Assembly: GCA_007116575.1 (NCBI GenBank)
Contig: SKIF01000112.1
Location: 1-46,206 of the forward strand
Direction of reading: 5' to 3'
Length of the DNA: 46,206 nucleotides
Source: Paracoccaceae bacterium
Lineage (GTDB): Bacteria; Pseudomonadota; Alphaproteobacteria; Rhodobacterales; Rhodobacteraceae
Shown: piece by piece, positions 1-8,091 of the stretch
How the letters are laid out: the number at the start of each line of letters is the position of its first letter
Numbering within the stretch: position 1 is the stretch's first letter
Made by a program: the position numbers and the translations under genes
The notes under the pieces: model-generated
Told to the model about the DNA's origin: nothing
Databases searched by the model: none
Seen by the model: only the letters and a program-made list of their open reading frames with translations

Positions 1-2
1 CT

Positions 3-626
3 GCGGCCCCTGCGGCCCCTGCGCCCACTGCAGCCCCTGCGCGCGGTGCGCTGCCGCTTCGGGGCGACCCGCGCTTCAATGATGTGCGCCGCCTGAAAGA
101 GCAGGAGCAATTCGCCCGCTGCATCGCCGCCTCGCAGTCGCCTCGCTCGCTTGATGTGCTTTACGAGCGCTCCTGGTGCACCTATGGGCACGACCGCCCG
201 ACCGAGGCACTGACCGGGTTTCAGGCCGCCGCACAGGCCGGAGACGCGCTTGGACCGAATGTGCGCCGTGATGCGACATTCGGCATGGCGCTGGCCTATT
301 TGGGGCTGAACATGACCGAACAGGGGGCTGCCATCGCAGCGCAGGTCCGCCTGACCGAGACCCAGCATCGCGAGATCGAGACCATCGTGCTTGACCAGCG
401 CGGCGTGCGCGCTTTCCGGGCAGGGGATTTCCGGCAGGCGATCGGGTACTTCAACGCCTATGAGAACCTCAACGGTTCGTTGCGCCGCGACCTCGCCATC
501 CTGCGTGCCTATGCCTATCTGAACTCGGGCCAGCGCTCCACGGCGCGCAGCGAGTTCGAGCGGCTGCATTCGCAACTGGCGACGGCAGAAACCCGCCAGG
601 GGCTGAACGCGGCGCGTGGTCCGTAG
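3..626 (+). CDS. TPR-like protein, 5'-truncated by the window edge
   Basis: An open frame runs in from the window edge and ends at TAG 624-626. The first ~20 residues are an Ala/Pro-rich linker. After it comes an all-helical region rich in Ala, Leu, Tyr and Arg with TPR-like pairs, for example TEALTGFQAAAQAGDA and GDFRQAIGYFNAYENL. A GTG at 84 could be read as a start, but the frame is open and coding-like upstream (GDPRFNDVRR), so the real start lies outside the window. The Ala/Pro linker suggests a multi-domain exported or scaffold protein whose TPR part is C-terminal. I do not recognise the family. It precedes a curli cluster on the same strand, but 655 bases separate them, so a shared function is only a guess. 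Confidence 0.7.
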   Translation, partial: AAPAAPAPTAAPARGALPLRGDPRFNDVRRLKEQEQFARCIAASQSPRSLDVLYERSWCTYGHDRPTEALTGFQAAAQAGDALGPNVRRDATFGMALAYLGLNMTEQGAAIAAQVRLTETQHREIETIVLDQRGVRAFRAGDFRQAIGYFNAYENLNGSLRRDLAILRAYAYLNSGQRSTARSEFERLHSQLATAETRQGLNAARGP

Positions 627-747
627 TCGCCCGACAATCCCCGCTCGGAAAGCCGACTGAGCGACGGCACCGGTTTTGATACCATCTCCGGCTGACCCCT
701 TCGCTTGCGCGCAGGGCCATATCGCGCAACGCGTAGATTGCCCGTGC

Positions 748-781
748 AAAGCGCCCTCGAGTCGTGGGCTGAGGGCGCTTT
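748..781. repeat. Palindromic hairpin with GCGCCCTC arms, copy 1
   Basis: AAAGCGCCCTC at 748-758 pairs perfectly with GAGGGCGCTTT at 771-781 around a 12-base loop. A-rich and T-rich ends flank the stem on both sides, so it could stop transcription in either direction. The hairpin at 16202-16254 has the same stem start and continues with a similar GTCGTG loop segment, so the two look like members of one repeated element. Confidence 0.7.
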
Positions 782-826
782 GCGGGCACTGTGAAGCCTT
801 CATGCGTATACCGTATTCCACTGACG

Positions 827-851
827 GGGCGAGGGCGCTTGCGCCCTGCCC
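827..851. repeat. Compact GC hairpin related to the GCGCCCTC family
   Basis: GGGC-G-AGGGCGC at 827-838 pairs with GCGCCCT-GCCC at 841-851 around a two-base centre, with one bulged G. It shares the GAGGGCGCTT core with the hairpins at 748-781 and 16202-16254 but is shorter. It has no T-run, so it is not a canonical terminator. Confidence 0.5.
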
Positions 852-1281
852 TGCAGTTTCCGGATTGCCCGCCCGGCTGGCCGCTCGTGTCGATGGCAGC
901 AGGTTGGTGCTGCTTGCTCTGAGGGCAAAGGGGCCGCGCGGGACGGGTGGCGCGGGAGCGGCGCTGCCCTGTCTCCTCGCTGACTTACCGGGGCCGGATC
1001 TGTCCTCGGACGCTCTGGATGCGCAGTTGCAAAACAGAAGATCGCTGCCCTCTTTCGTCTGGCCACGGGCCGGTTTTCGGTCAGCCGCACCCAACCGGTC
1101 TGCCGGTCGGAGCAGGCCCTGCCCACGCGCCGCTGTTATCCGATAGCGCCGCCAACGTCATTGCATAACACCGCGCCGTTATTGCGCGGCATCTTCTGTC
1201 CGGGTCAGCGTCGGTCATACGGATGCCCCGGCTGCCAGACGGTGCCCGAGAGACATCCCGAACAGCAACAGGAGACAGACC

Positions 1282-1725
1282 ATGCGATTCCCCCTTTCTT
1301 CCCGTCTTGCCACTGCCGCCATGGCCCTGGCCATCGCGATGACCAGCCTTCCTGCCGATGCGGGCACCAATCGTGTCAGTGTCGATCAATGGGGCCGCGA
1401 CAATGGCGTGGCAGCCGCACAGACCGGCAGCCGCCAGCGTGTCACCCTGACCCAGCGCGGGCGCGGCAATCTTTCGTTGTCCACGCAGGACGGATCACGC
1501 AACCGCATCACGGTCGGCCAGACCGGCTGCAATAATGTCGCTGACACTGCCCAGAGCGGGCGGCGCAATATAGTCGGTGTGGCGCAGATGGGCTGCCGCA
1601 ATGATGCGACGGTGACCCAGAGTGGCCACCGCAATGCTGTCGGCGTCATCCAGACCGGCAGAGGCAATACCGCCAGCACCACCCAGACCGGCACCGGCAA
1701 TATCATCCTGATCATTCAGGACTGA
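1282..1725 (+). CDS. Curlin-repeat protein (CsgA-like amyloid subunit)
   Basis: 147 residues, exported and predicted to polymerise into extracellular curli-type amyloid fibres. A Sec signal peptide covers about residues 1-27 (cleavage near PADAG). From Q36 to the C-terminus there are ten uninterrupted 11-residue units beginning Q-x-G-x-x-N/Q (QWGRDN, QTGSRQ, QRGRGN ... QTGTGN), the signature of curlin repeats; two units make one 22-residue rung of the beta-solenoid. Units 5 and 7 carry a cysteine at the same place (C83, C105), which is unusual for a curlin. An AGGAG sits 5-9 bases before the ATG. It heads a cluster with csgH and a second curlin; the CsgG/E/F secretion genes are not in view. 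Whether it is the major subunit or the nucleator cannot be told from sequence. Confidence 0.85.
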   Translation: MRFPLSSRLATAAMALAIAMTSLPADAGTNRVSVDQWGRDNGVAAAQTGSRQRVTLTQRGRGNLSLSTQDGSRNRITVGQTGCNNVADTAQSGRRNIVGVAQMGCRNDATVTQSGHRNAVGVIQTGRGNTASTTQTGTGNIILIIQD

Positions 1726-1728
1726 CCC

Positions 1729-1752
1729 GATGCCCCGGATGCCGGGGGCATC
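1729..1752 (+). other. Intercistronic hairpin between curlin gene and csgH
   Basis: GATGCCCC at 1729-1736 pairs with GGGGCATC at 1745-1752. There is no T-run, and a strong AAAGGAGG ribosome site for csgH follows at about 1770. It therefore looks more like an mRNA-stabilising or attenuating element that favours expression of the upstream curlin than a full terminator. Confidence 0.5.
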
Positions 1753-1785
1753 CCGCCCCCGGCCCTGCCTGAAAGGAGGCTACCC

Positions 1786-2166
1786 ATGACTGCCATTTCC
1801 CATGTCATCGCGGTGTTTGTGCTCACCGGCGCGGCCTGCACGGCCGCCATCGTGCCGCTGAAGGCTGACCGTCCCATCGAGCCCCTGACCTGCGAATTGC
1901 ACCTGATCGAGAGCAGGGGGCAGGTCCATATCACCGCCGAGGCCAAGGCGCAGGTGGCGACAAAAGGCACCTATCGGCTCGAGATCGACCGGCGCAGCAG
2001 CGCAGGCCGTGCGTCCATCCATCAGGGTGGCGAATTCGAACTGCGCGCGGGCGAGCGGGCCATATTGGGCGAAACCAGCCTCTCGGGCCGCAAGCGTGAT
2101 CTCACGGCCAGCCTGAGCGTCAGCAGCGACGGCAAGACCCATCGCTGTGGGTCCGCGGCCCTTTGA
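1786..2166 (+). CDS. csgH: CsgH-like curli chaperone
   Basis: 126 residues. CsgH proteins are small periplasmic beta-sandwich proteins of alphaproteobacterial curli operons that hold curlin subunits unassembled. The N-terminus (about residues 1-27) is a hydrophobic signal sequence. The mature part starts with a CEL-type segment and continues with alternating beta-strands; the motifs GTYRLEIDR, HQGGEFELRAGE and LGETSLSG match the family pattern. A second cysteine near the C-terminus (HRCGSAAL) probably forms a disulfide with the first. The start is set by AAAGGAGG eight bases upstream. Its place between two curlin genes is typical. Identification rests on motif pattern and context, not on a search. 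Confidence 0.8.
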   Translation: MTAISHVIAVFVLTGAACTAAIVPLKADRPIEPLTCELHLIESRGQVHITAEAKAQVATKGTYRLEIDRRSSAGRASIHQGGEFELRAGERAILGETSLSGRKRDLTASLSVSSDGKTHRCGSAAL

Positions 2167-2294
2167 ACCATCCGAGCGAGGCGGCAACCTTCACGCGCTG
2201 ACGGCCTGTCGCCTCTGAAATCCGACCCTGCATGCAGGCATTCCGACCCGCGCTTTGCTCTGGTCGGCCTGCATCTTCATCGAAAGGAAAACCG

Positions 2295-2711
2295 ATGCTG
2301 CCACATCTTTCCCCCTTGTTCCGTCGCGCGCTCTCTGCCTGCGCTCTGGCCATCTGCGTCACTCTTCCGGCACAGACCGCGTTTGCATCGTCGCTGTCGC
2401 TGCATCTGCAACCGCGCAACGCGCAGGAGGCGCGCGCGCTCGGCGCTGCGATCACACTCTACGCGATCCACCGCGATATCAGCTCGGGCGCGGATCTGCG
2501 CCAGGCCGGGCGCAACCATGCCGCGCGCGTGCATCAATCGGGCGGCCGGAATTATGCGCTGATTCGCCAGCATGGCGCAAATCACAGTGCCAATCTGACC
2601 CAGACCGGCGGTCATAACAGTCAGGTGATCCTGCAATACGGCAATGGCGCGCATGCCAATGTGCATCAGACAGGTGGTCAGTCGGGCATCCTGATCCAGT
2701 TTGCGCCCTGA
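2295..2711 (+). CDS. Second curlin-repeat protein (possible CsgB-like nucleator)
   Basis: 138 residues. The ATG at 2295 follows AAAGGA and opens a clean signal peptide (about residues 1-31, cleavage after TAFA); an in-frame earlier ATG at 2232 would spoil it. Residues 32-69 are a non-repeat segment rich in Ala and Leu. Six 11-residue curlin units begin at Q70, Q81, Q92, Q103, Q114 and Q125 (QAGRNH, QSGGRN, QHGANH, QTGGHN, QYGNGA, QTGGQS), and the chain ends ILIQFAP. It is rich in His and has fewer repeats than the first curlin. Fewer, more variable repeats and a distinct terminal unit are features of minor or nucleating subunits, hence the CsgB suggestion, which is inference. It is the last gene before a terminator. 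Confidence 0.82.
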   Translation: MLPHLSPLFRRALSACALAICVTLPAQTAFASSLSLHLQPRNAQEARALGAAITLYAIHRDISSGADLRQAGRNHAARVHQSGGRNYALIRQHGANHSANLTQTGGHNSQVILQYGNGAHANVHQTGGQSGILIQFAP

Positions 2712-2759
2712 CGTGAGCCCCGTGCCACGGGCAGCCCCGTCTCCCCCGGCGCCCGGCTT

Positions 2760-2807
2760 GGACTGCGGTTTCCCCTTTGCCCGGCGAAGCCGCAGTCCTT
2801 CTATTCT
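2760..2807 (+). terminator. Rho-independent terminator after the curli genes
   Basis: GGACTGCGG at 2760-2768 pairs perfectly with CCGCAGTCC at 2790-2798, followed by TTCTATTCT. It lies 50 bases past the second curlin stop and probably ends the curli transcript. Confidence 0.6.
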
Positions 2808-3083
2808 GCAAGTTGAAGGCTTTGCGCATGTCTGATGACAAACCCTGCTTGCTATACCTCTTTTCGCGCATGCTGTGCCGTTCTGCCTGGCAGCCTGGGC
2901 AGTTTATGGCGTGACAGCACAACAGCGCGCGATTTCCGAGTTGTCTGAATTCCGGCCATGACGGGTTGCCTGTGCACCAAGTGCCGCGTATCGGAAGCGC
3001 ACAGTTTCACCCCATGCGCCATTCCGGGCATATTCAAAGCCAGACTTCCGTCTCGCGGTGAAAGCGGATATGCCCCGGCATGG
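2808..3083. other. Upstream region of the ABC exporter gene
   Basis: The exporter frame stays open back to 2958, so part of this stretch may be coding, but the predicted residues there (Cys-rich, no transporter character) do not resemble an MsbA N-terminus. I found no convincing promoter or ribosome binding site. Confidence 0.4.
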
Positions 3084-4922
3084 ATGCAACCAACCGATGG
3101 GGCCGTTTTGCCGCGTAAAAAGAACTCCGAGACCGGCAATCCATCATTGCGGGCCGCACAGTCGCGCAATGACCGCGTCATCGCGCGCTGGTTGTGGGAC
3201 AGTTTCGTCCGTCAGCGGGTCAAGTTTATCCTGCTGGCCTTGGCCCTAATGGTGGTCGAGGCGCTGACGCTGGGTGTGATCAGCTCTCTGGTGCGCCCTA
3301 TGTTCGACGATGTCCTGATTGCGAGTGAGCGGAGTGGCATTGTATTTATAGCGCTGGCAATGGCTGCGATGCTGATCGGGCGCGGGCTGGCACAGTTTAC
3401 CCACACGTCCCTGATGGCCTGGCAAGGGGAACGCGCAACTGCAGACCTGCAAGCGATGCTGCATGGACACCTGATCTCGCTCGATCAGGGGTTTTTCAAG
3501 CACCATCCGCCAGGCGTGCTGATCGAACGGGTGCGCGGCGACTCTGCTGCCCTGCGGCAGGTCTTCACGTCCCTGATCACGGGGGTCGGTCGCGACGGGG
3601 CGTCAGTGATCGTGCTCTTTGGTGTGGCGCTCTGGACCGACTGGCAATGGACCCTGGTGGCCCTTATCGGGCTTCCGCTGCTGGGCCTGCCGCTGCTGGC
3701 GCTGCAACGACTGATCCGCAGGCGGTCTTCCGAAGCGCGCCTCGCGGCAGCAGACAGCTCGAATCGCCTCGACGAGGGTTTTCACGGCATAGCCACTTTG
3801 CAACTGACTGGCAGCGAAGCGCGCGAGGTGCGTCGGTTTGCCAAGGTGGTCGACAATTTTGCGCGCAAGACGACCCGCGCCAAGATGGGCAAGGCCGCGG
3901 TGCCCGCGGTTATGGATGTGGGTGCGGCGATCGGATTCGGGCTGGTGCTGATCGTTGGCGGGATGCAGATCATTGAAGGGTCGCGCACGGTCGGACAGTT
4001 CATGTCCTTTTTTGCAGCGTTGGGCTTCATGTTCGACCCATTGCGCAAGCTGGTTTCGCTGACAGCACAATGGCAGCACATCCTCGCCTCGCTCGAACGC
4101 ACGCACGGGCTGCTACAGATACGCGCGCATGTCGAAAACCCGCCGCCACCGCATCTTGCACCGCCTGCGCGCGACAAGGCCAGTGTCGAGCTACGCAATG
4201 TGCAGTTTGCCTATGACAGCGAGCCGGTGCTGCAGGATCTGAGTTTCTTCGCTCCCGCCGGCAAGACCACAGCGATAGTGGGCCCGTCTGGCGCCGGGAA
4301 GACAACGGTTTTTGGTCTGCTTACGCGGCTTGTGGATGTCACCGGGGGCGCGGTGATGATTGGCGGGCAGGATGTGCGGCGCATGGATCTCGCCACTCTG
4401 CGCGGGCTCTTTGCCGTGGTCTCGCAGGATACTGCGCTATTTGACGAAACCATTCGCGACAACATCCTGCTGGGTGCGCCGGATGCAAGCGATGCGCAGC
4501 TTGCCGCTGCATTGCGCGATGCGCATGTCGACCAGTTCCTGCCGAACCTGCCCGATGGCGTCGACACATTGGCAGGCCCGCGCGGCTCGAGCCTGTCGGG
4601 CGGGCAGCGCCAGCGCGTGGCGATTGCCCGCGCGCTGTTGCGCAATGCCCCGATCCTGCTGCTGGACGAAGCCACGAGCGCACTTGATTCACGATCCGAA
4701 ACACTTGTTCAGGATGCGCTTGACCGACTGTCTGAAGGGCGCACGACACTGGTGATCGCGCACCGGCTCTCGACTGTACGCAACGCCGACCAGATTGTCG
4801 TGATGGATCGGGGGCGCGTGGTCGAACAGGGCGACCATGCCAGCCTTCTGGCAAAGGGGGGCGTCTATGCCCAACTCCATGCGCTGCAATTCGATGACCG
4901 AGAAGGAGAGCGCAAGGTCTGA
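3084..4922 (+). CDS. MsbA-type ABC exporter (fused permease and ATPase)
   Basis: About 612 residues from the ATG at 3084. A half-transporter of the MsbA/lipid or multidrug exporter class, which works as a homodimer in the inner membrane. Six membrane helices fall within about residues 45-340. The ATPase domain follows, with Walker A GPSGAGKTT, Q-loop (VVSQDTALFDETI), signature LSGGQRQR, Walker B ILLLDEATSALDS and the H-loop in VIAHRLST. The segment MVVEALTLGVISSLVRPMFD resembles alphaproteobacterial MsbA-like proteins. The frame is open upstream to an ATG at 2958, giving 654 residues, but the extra 42 are Cys-rich and uncharacteristic. Neither start has a good ribosome site, so the N-terminus is uncertain. 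The substrate is not shown by the sequence. Confidence 0.88.
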   Translation: MQPTDGAVLPRKKNSETGNPSLRAAQSRNDRVIARWLWDSFVRQRVKFILLALALMVVEALTLGVISSLVRPMFDDVLIASERSGIVFIALAMAAMLIGRGLAQFTHTSLMAWQGERATADLQAMLHGHLISLDQGFFKHHPPGVLIERVRGDSAALRQVFTSLITGVGRDGASVIVLFGVALWTDWQWTLVALIGLPLLGLPLLALQRLIRRRSSEARLAAADSSNRLDEGFHGIATLQLTGSEAREVRRFAKVVDNFARKTTRAKMGKAAVPAVMDVGAAIGFGLVLIVGGMQIIEGSRTVGQFMSFFAALGFMFDPLRKLVSLTAQWQHILASLERTHGLLQIRAHVENPPPPHLAPPARDKASVELRNVQFAYDSEPVLQDLSFFAPAGKTTAIVGPSGAGKTTVFGLLTRLVDVTGGAVMIGGQDVRRMDLATLRGLFAVVSQDTALFDETIRDNILLGAPDASDAQLAAALRDAHVDQFLPNLPDGVDTLAGPRGSSLSGGQRQRVAIARALLRNAPILLLDEATSALDSRSETLVQDALDRLSEGRTTLVIAHRLSTVRNADQIVVMDRGRVVEQGDHASLLAKGGVYAQLHALQFDDREGERKV

Positions 4923-5162
4923 GCGGCTTTGTGTGCATCTGTCTTGCTGGTGTGCGAGGGCGGCGGGCGCTGCGCGCAGCGCTTCTCTCGCTGGTCGCGA
5001 CGAGACGGCCCTGATCTTTGCCGGGGCGCGTCAACGGATCATGCCGGCTGGCTCTGAAGGGGCTCCTGGTCTTGGCCTCAAGGCGTACGTCCCGGGTTCA
5101 GGCACAGAGACGAAGCTCCCCTGCCGGTGCTCATCGTCCTGGACCCGGTCCCATCCGGTCGG
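4923..5162. other. Convergent intergenic gap, nothing identified
   Basis: 240 bases between the ABC exporter and imuB, whose coding regions converge. Neither a dnaE2 gene, the usual downstream partner of imuB, nor a clear terminator is present. Confidence 0.5.
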
Positions 5163-6632
5163 TCAGGCAAAGATACCCTGTACGCACCAACCGTCACGCT
5201 GTGGGGTGTGGAACAGCCACAACCGTGCGCCCTGGTCTGTCTGCACCCGCCAGTAATCGCGTAGCCCCGCGCGCCAGGCCGGATCGTCGAGCCACCATTC
5301 CGGGCTGATCCGTTCGGGACCCGCCGCCGCGACCACCCGCCATGACTGGCCGCGCCAGCGGAACCGCTGTGGCAGTCTGCGCCCCTGCCCGGTGATCGGC
5401 TCGGGCGGGAAGATCAGCAGCGGGCGCGGGGGCGCGGCAGGCCAGTCGGGGGCCGGGTCGCTATAGGCCGCAGCGGCGATGGTGAAGCCCTTTTCGGGAA
5501 TATGGCTGTCAGCGGGCAGATGGCGCTGGACATGTTCGAACCCGACGCGATTGCACAACCGCGTCAGCAGATCGGCCAGCGCATCCTGCCCTTCTGCGCC
5601 CTTGGTGGTGATTTGCTGCACTGGCAGCGGCTCGACCTGTTCCGCACTCAGCCGCATCCGGTCAATGCCGAACCCGGCATCCAGCCCCTCGAGCGCGCGC
5701 GCGAAAAGGGGCTGCATCGCCTCGGGGGTACGCATGGCGCGGGCAAGGCCGATCTCGAGATGCACGGTCGAGCCGTCCACGCGCGACAGATCCAGCAGCA
5801 GCCGCCGTGCCCCCTGTCCGGCGCGCTCCAGATGCGCACAGAGCCGCTCGAGCAGGCGGGTGAGCCCGGCATCGATATCGCCGCGCAGTCCGATGGGTTC
5901 GGGCAGCGACAGGCGCACCGCGAAACAGGGTGTCTCGGGGGCGGGCGAGACCGGCTCGGACAGCCGTCCCAGCGCCTGATCGAGCCGCATCATAGGCGCA
6001 GGCCCGAAGCGCCGGGCAAGGCTCGCGCGGGGGATCTGCACCAGATCGCGCACAAGCCGCAGCCCCAGCCGCTCCAGCCCCTCGACAGTTTCGGCTTCGA
6101 GCCGTAGCGCGGCCAGCGGCAGCGGCATCAGCGCGCGCTCGGACTCGCCACGCGGTACCACACCACCGCGCCCGACATGCGCCACGGCCCAGGCCGCGCC
6201 ACGCGTATCGGCAATCGCCGCGCGCGCCTCAAACCCCATCCGCGCCAGCCGGTCGGTCAGATCCACCAGCAATGCCTCTTCACCACCGACAAGATGCGCT
6301 GCCCCGGTGATGTCGAGCATCAGCCCGTCCGTGCCGTCCGCAGCGACCCAGGGGCAATAGCGCAGTGCCCAGCGGCCCAGCGCGGCCAGCGCCTGCGCCT
6401 GCGCGCGTGGATCCTCGGGCCGGGTCAGCAGATCGGGCACCAGCGCGCGGGCATCGGCGAGCCCCATGCCCACGGCCAGCCCCCGCGCCTCGGCCTCGCG
6501 GTTCAGCCCGGCCAGCCGGTCCGCCCCGCGCGCACGCGCGGCCAGTGCGAAAGGGCCTGTTGCGGGCGCGCGGCGCAGCGACAGGTCGGAGCCAAAGCGG
6601 GGCAACCAGAGCGAGAGGATACGGCGGGGCAT
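5163..6632 (-). CDS. imuB: ImuB, catalytically inactive Y-family polymerase-like protein
   Basis: 489 residues. ImuB is the clamp-binding adaptor of the ImuA-ImuB-DnaE2 mutasome for SOS-induced error-prone repair. The protein starts MPRRILSLWLPRFGSD, where the first catalytic acidic residue of true Y-family polymerases is replaced, as usual in ImuB. The fold continues with GLAVGMGLADARAL, MLDITGAAHLVGGEEALL and a helix-hairpin-helix segment near VEGLERLGLRLVRDL. The C-terminus (ERISPEWWLDDPAW, DYWRVQT, DGWCVQGIFA) is the conserved ImuB tail. The ATG at 6632 is chosen although the frame is open to 7925, because upstream residues are antisense to accA. A LexA-type box lies 15 bases before the start. 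imuA and dnaE2 are not adjacent, which is unusual. Confidence 0.9.
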   Translation of the reverse strand: MPRRILSLWLPRFGSDLSLRRAPATGPFALAARARGADRLAGLNREAEARGLAVGMGLADARALVPDLLTRPEDPRAQAQALAALGRWALRYCPWVAADGTDGLMLDITGAAHLVGGEEALLVDLTDRLARMGFEARAAIADTRGAAWAVAHVGRGGVVPRGESERALMPLPLAALRLEAETVEGLERLGLRLVRDLVQIPRASLARRFGPAPMMRLDQALGRLSEPVSPAPETPCFAVRLSLPEPIGLRGDIDAGLTRLLERLCAHLERAGQGARRLLLDLSRVDGSTVHLEIGLARAMRTPEAMQPLFARALEGLDAGFGIDRMRLSAEQVEPLPVQQITTKGAEGQDALADLLTRLCNRVGFEHVQRHLPADSHIPEKGFTIAAAAYSDPAPDWPAAPPRPLLIFPPEPITGQGRRLPQRFRWRGQSWRVVAAAGPERISPEWWLDDPAWRAGLRDYWRVQTDQGARLWLFHTPQRDGWCVQGIFA

Positions 6633-6647
6633 TGCAGCATCATAAAT

Positions 6648-6662
6648 GTTCTGTATACGTTC
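6648..6662 (-). promoter_or_regulatory. LexA (SOS) box of imuB
   Basis: The plus strand reads GTTCTGTATACGTTC, an exact GTTC-N7-GTTC direct repeat, the SOS box established for Rhodobacter and other Alphaproteobacteria. It begins 16 bases from the imuB start codon, so bound LexA would sit on or just below the promoter. On the coding strand it reads GAAC-N7-GAAC, the same orientation as the box before the helicase gene at 20015. Confidence 0.85.
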
Positions 6663-6730
6663 TTTTCTAGGGCGGTGTGATGGCGGAGTCGAGTCGCCTG
6701 TCTCACCATGCGCCTGGACGTGAGCGGGTA

Positions 6731-6790
6731 GGGGGCGCTGCCCCCGTCGCTTGCAGCGACTCCCCCGGGATATTTGCGCAAGGATGAAAG
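6731..6790. repeat. Rhodobacteraceae-type intergenic repeat with two hairpins
   Basis: Two adjacent small hairpins: GGGGGC-gct-GCCCCC at 6731-6745 and GTCGC-ttgca-GCGAC at 6746-6760. They are followed by TCCCCCGGGATATTTGCGC and AGGATGAAAG. From memory, this composite (GGGGGC..GCCCCC, then CCCCC..GGATATTT, then GATGAAAG) recurs in intergenic regions of Rhodobacteraceae genomes. No second copy exists in this window. It lies between the imuB promoter and accA; its function is unknown. Confidence 0.5.
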
Positions 6791-6944
6791 AGCGGGGCGT
6801 TGCGTTTCCTGCTTGTGGCGGACAGGGTCGCAGCATGGCCGTGCTGTGGGCATCCTGTGGCAGCGCCAGCCCGCCTCCTGCGCCAGCCGGATTGCAAATC
6901 GCGCGCGTCTCGCGCATAAGCCGCGAAAGTGCCGGGGAAACAGC

Positions 6945-7904
6945 ATGAACTATCTGGAATTCGAAAAACCGCTGGCCGAGATCGAGGGCAAAGCCGCTGA
7001 ATTGCGCGCCATGGCGGCGGCCAATCCCGATATGGATGTCTCGCGCGAGGCCACAGCACTTGACCAGAAGGCCGAGAAACTGCTGGTCGATCTCTACAAG
7101 GCGCTCACACCCTGGCGCAAATGCCAGGTCGCCCGCCATCCCGACCGCCCGCATTGTCAGGACTATATCGACGCGCTCGTTGACGAGTTCACGCCGCTGG
7201 CCGGGGATCGTGGCTTTGCCGAGGACGAGGCTGTGATTGGCGGAATGGGGCGGCTGCAGGGCCGGCCCGTGATGGTGATCGGACAGGAAAAGGGCAAGGA
7301 TACGCAATCGCGCCTCAAACGCAATTTCGGCATGGCCCGGCCCGAAGGCTACCGCAAGGCAATCCGGCTGATGGATCTGGCCGACCGTTTCGGCCTGCCG
7401 GTGATCACGCTGGTCGACACACCCGGGGCCTACCCGGGCAAGGGTGCTGAAGAACGCGGCCAATCCGAGGCAATTGCCCGCTGCACGCAGAAATGCCTCA
7501 GCCTCGGGGTGCCGCTCGTTTCGGTGATCATTGGCGAGGGCGGCTCGGGCGGGGCAGTGGCCTTTGCCTCGGCCAACCGCGTCGCGATGCTGGAGCATTC
7601 GGTCTATTCGGTGATCTCGCCCGAAGGCTGCGCCTCGATCCTGTGGAAGAATGCCGAGAAGATGCGTGAGGCGGCCGAGGCGCTGCGCCTGACCGCGCAG
7701 GATCTGCGCAAGCTCGAGGTGATCGACCGCATCATCCCCGAGCCGCTGGGCGGCGCGCAGCGCGACCCGGAGGTGATGATCAAGGCCGTGGGCGCGGCCC
7801 TGCGCGACATGCTGGGCGAGTTGGACGGCAAGGATGCCGACACACTGCGCCAGATGCGGCGCGAGAAATTCCTTGCAATGGGCGCGCGGGGGCTGGCGGC
7901 GTAG
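6945..7904 (+). CDS. accA: Acetyl-CoA carboxylase carboxyltransferase subunit alpha
   Basis: 319 residues, the usual AccA length. Together with AccD it transfers the carboxyl group from biotin-BCCP to acetyl-CoA, giving malonyl-CoA for fatty acid synthesis in the cytoplasm. The N-terminus [16 protein letters not shown] is typical. Carboxyltransferase motifs include [51 protein letters not shown] and [15 protein letters not shown]. The ATG at 6945 follows a GGGGAAA sequence; the frame is open farther upstream but those residues do not belong to the family. It is single and divergent from imuB. No other acc genes are in the window. Confidence 0.97.
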   Translation: MNYLEFEKPLAEIEGKAAELRAMAAANPDMDVSREATALDQKAEKLLVDLYKALTPWRKCQVARHPDRPHCQDYIDALVDEFTPLAGDRGFAEDEAVIGGMGRLQGRPVMVIGQEKGKDTQSRLKRNFGMARPEGYRKAIRLMDLADRFGLPVITLVDTPGAYPGKGAEERGQSEAIARCTQKCLSLGVPLVSVIIGEGGSGGAVAFASANRVAMLEHSVYSVISPEGCASILWKNAEKMREAAEALRLTAQDLRKLEVIDRIIPEPLGGAQRDPEVMIKAVGAALRDMLGELDGKDADTLRQMRREKFLAMGARGLAA

Positions 7905-8091
7905 AGGCGTGACCGGGCGCGACATGCTGAGCCTGTTGCGCCCAGTGTCGTGACAGGAAAATCATGCGTCACGCGCTCATGTGGTCTAAGTGCGGGAAGG
8001 GTGCGTGCGCCGGGCAATGCGCGATATCCTGCTGTGCTGATTGCCTGCTTTGAACTCGGAGGGCACTGGTCGCATCAGCGCCGCGACGACT

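Larger units (their letters stand above)
627..1281. other. 655-base intergenic region before the curli genes
   Basis: No convincing gene: the open frames here on both strands lack a ribosome binding site and recognisable sequence. It holds two GC-rich hairpins (748-781 and 827-851), annotated separately, which probably end the upstream gene. The promoter of the curli cluster should lie in the last ~150 bases, but I could not find a clear -35/-10 pair. Confidence 0.6.

Noticed and set aside
6633-7925. Upstream extension of the imuB frame to 920 codons
   Set aside because: The extra residues are antisense to accA, and the conserved ImuB N-terminus begins at 6632 just after an SOS box.
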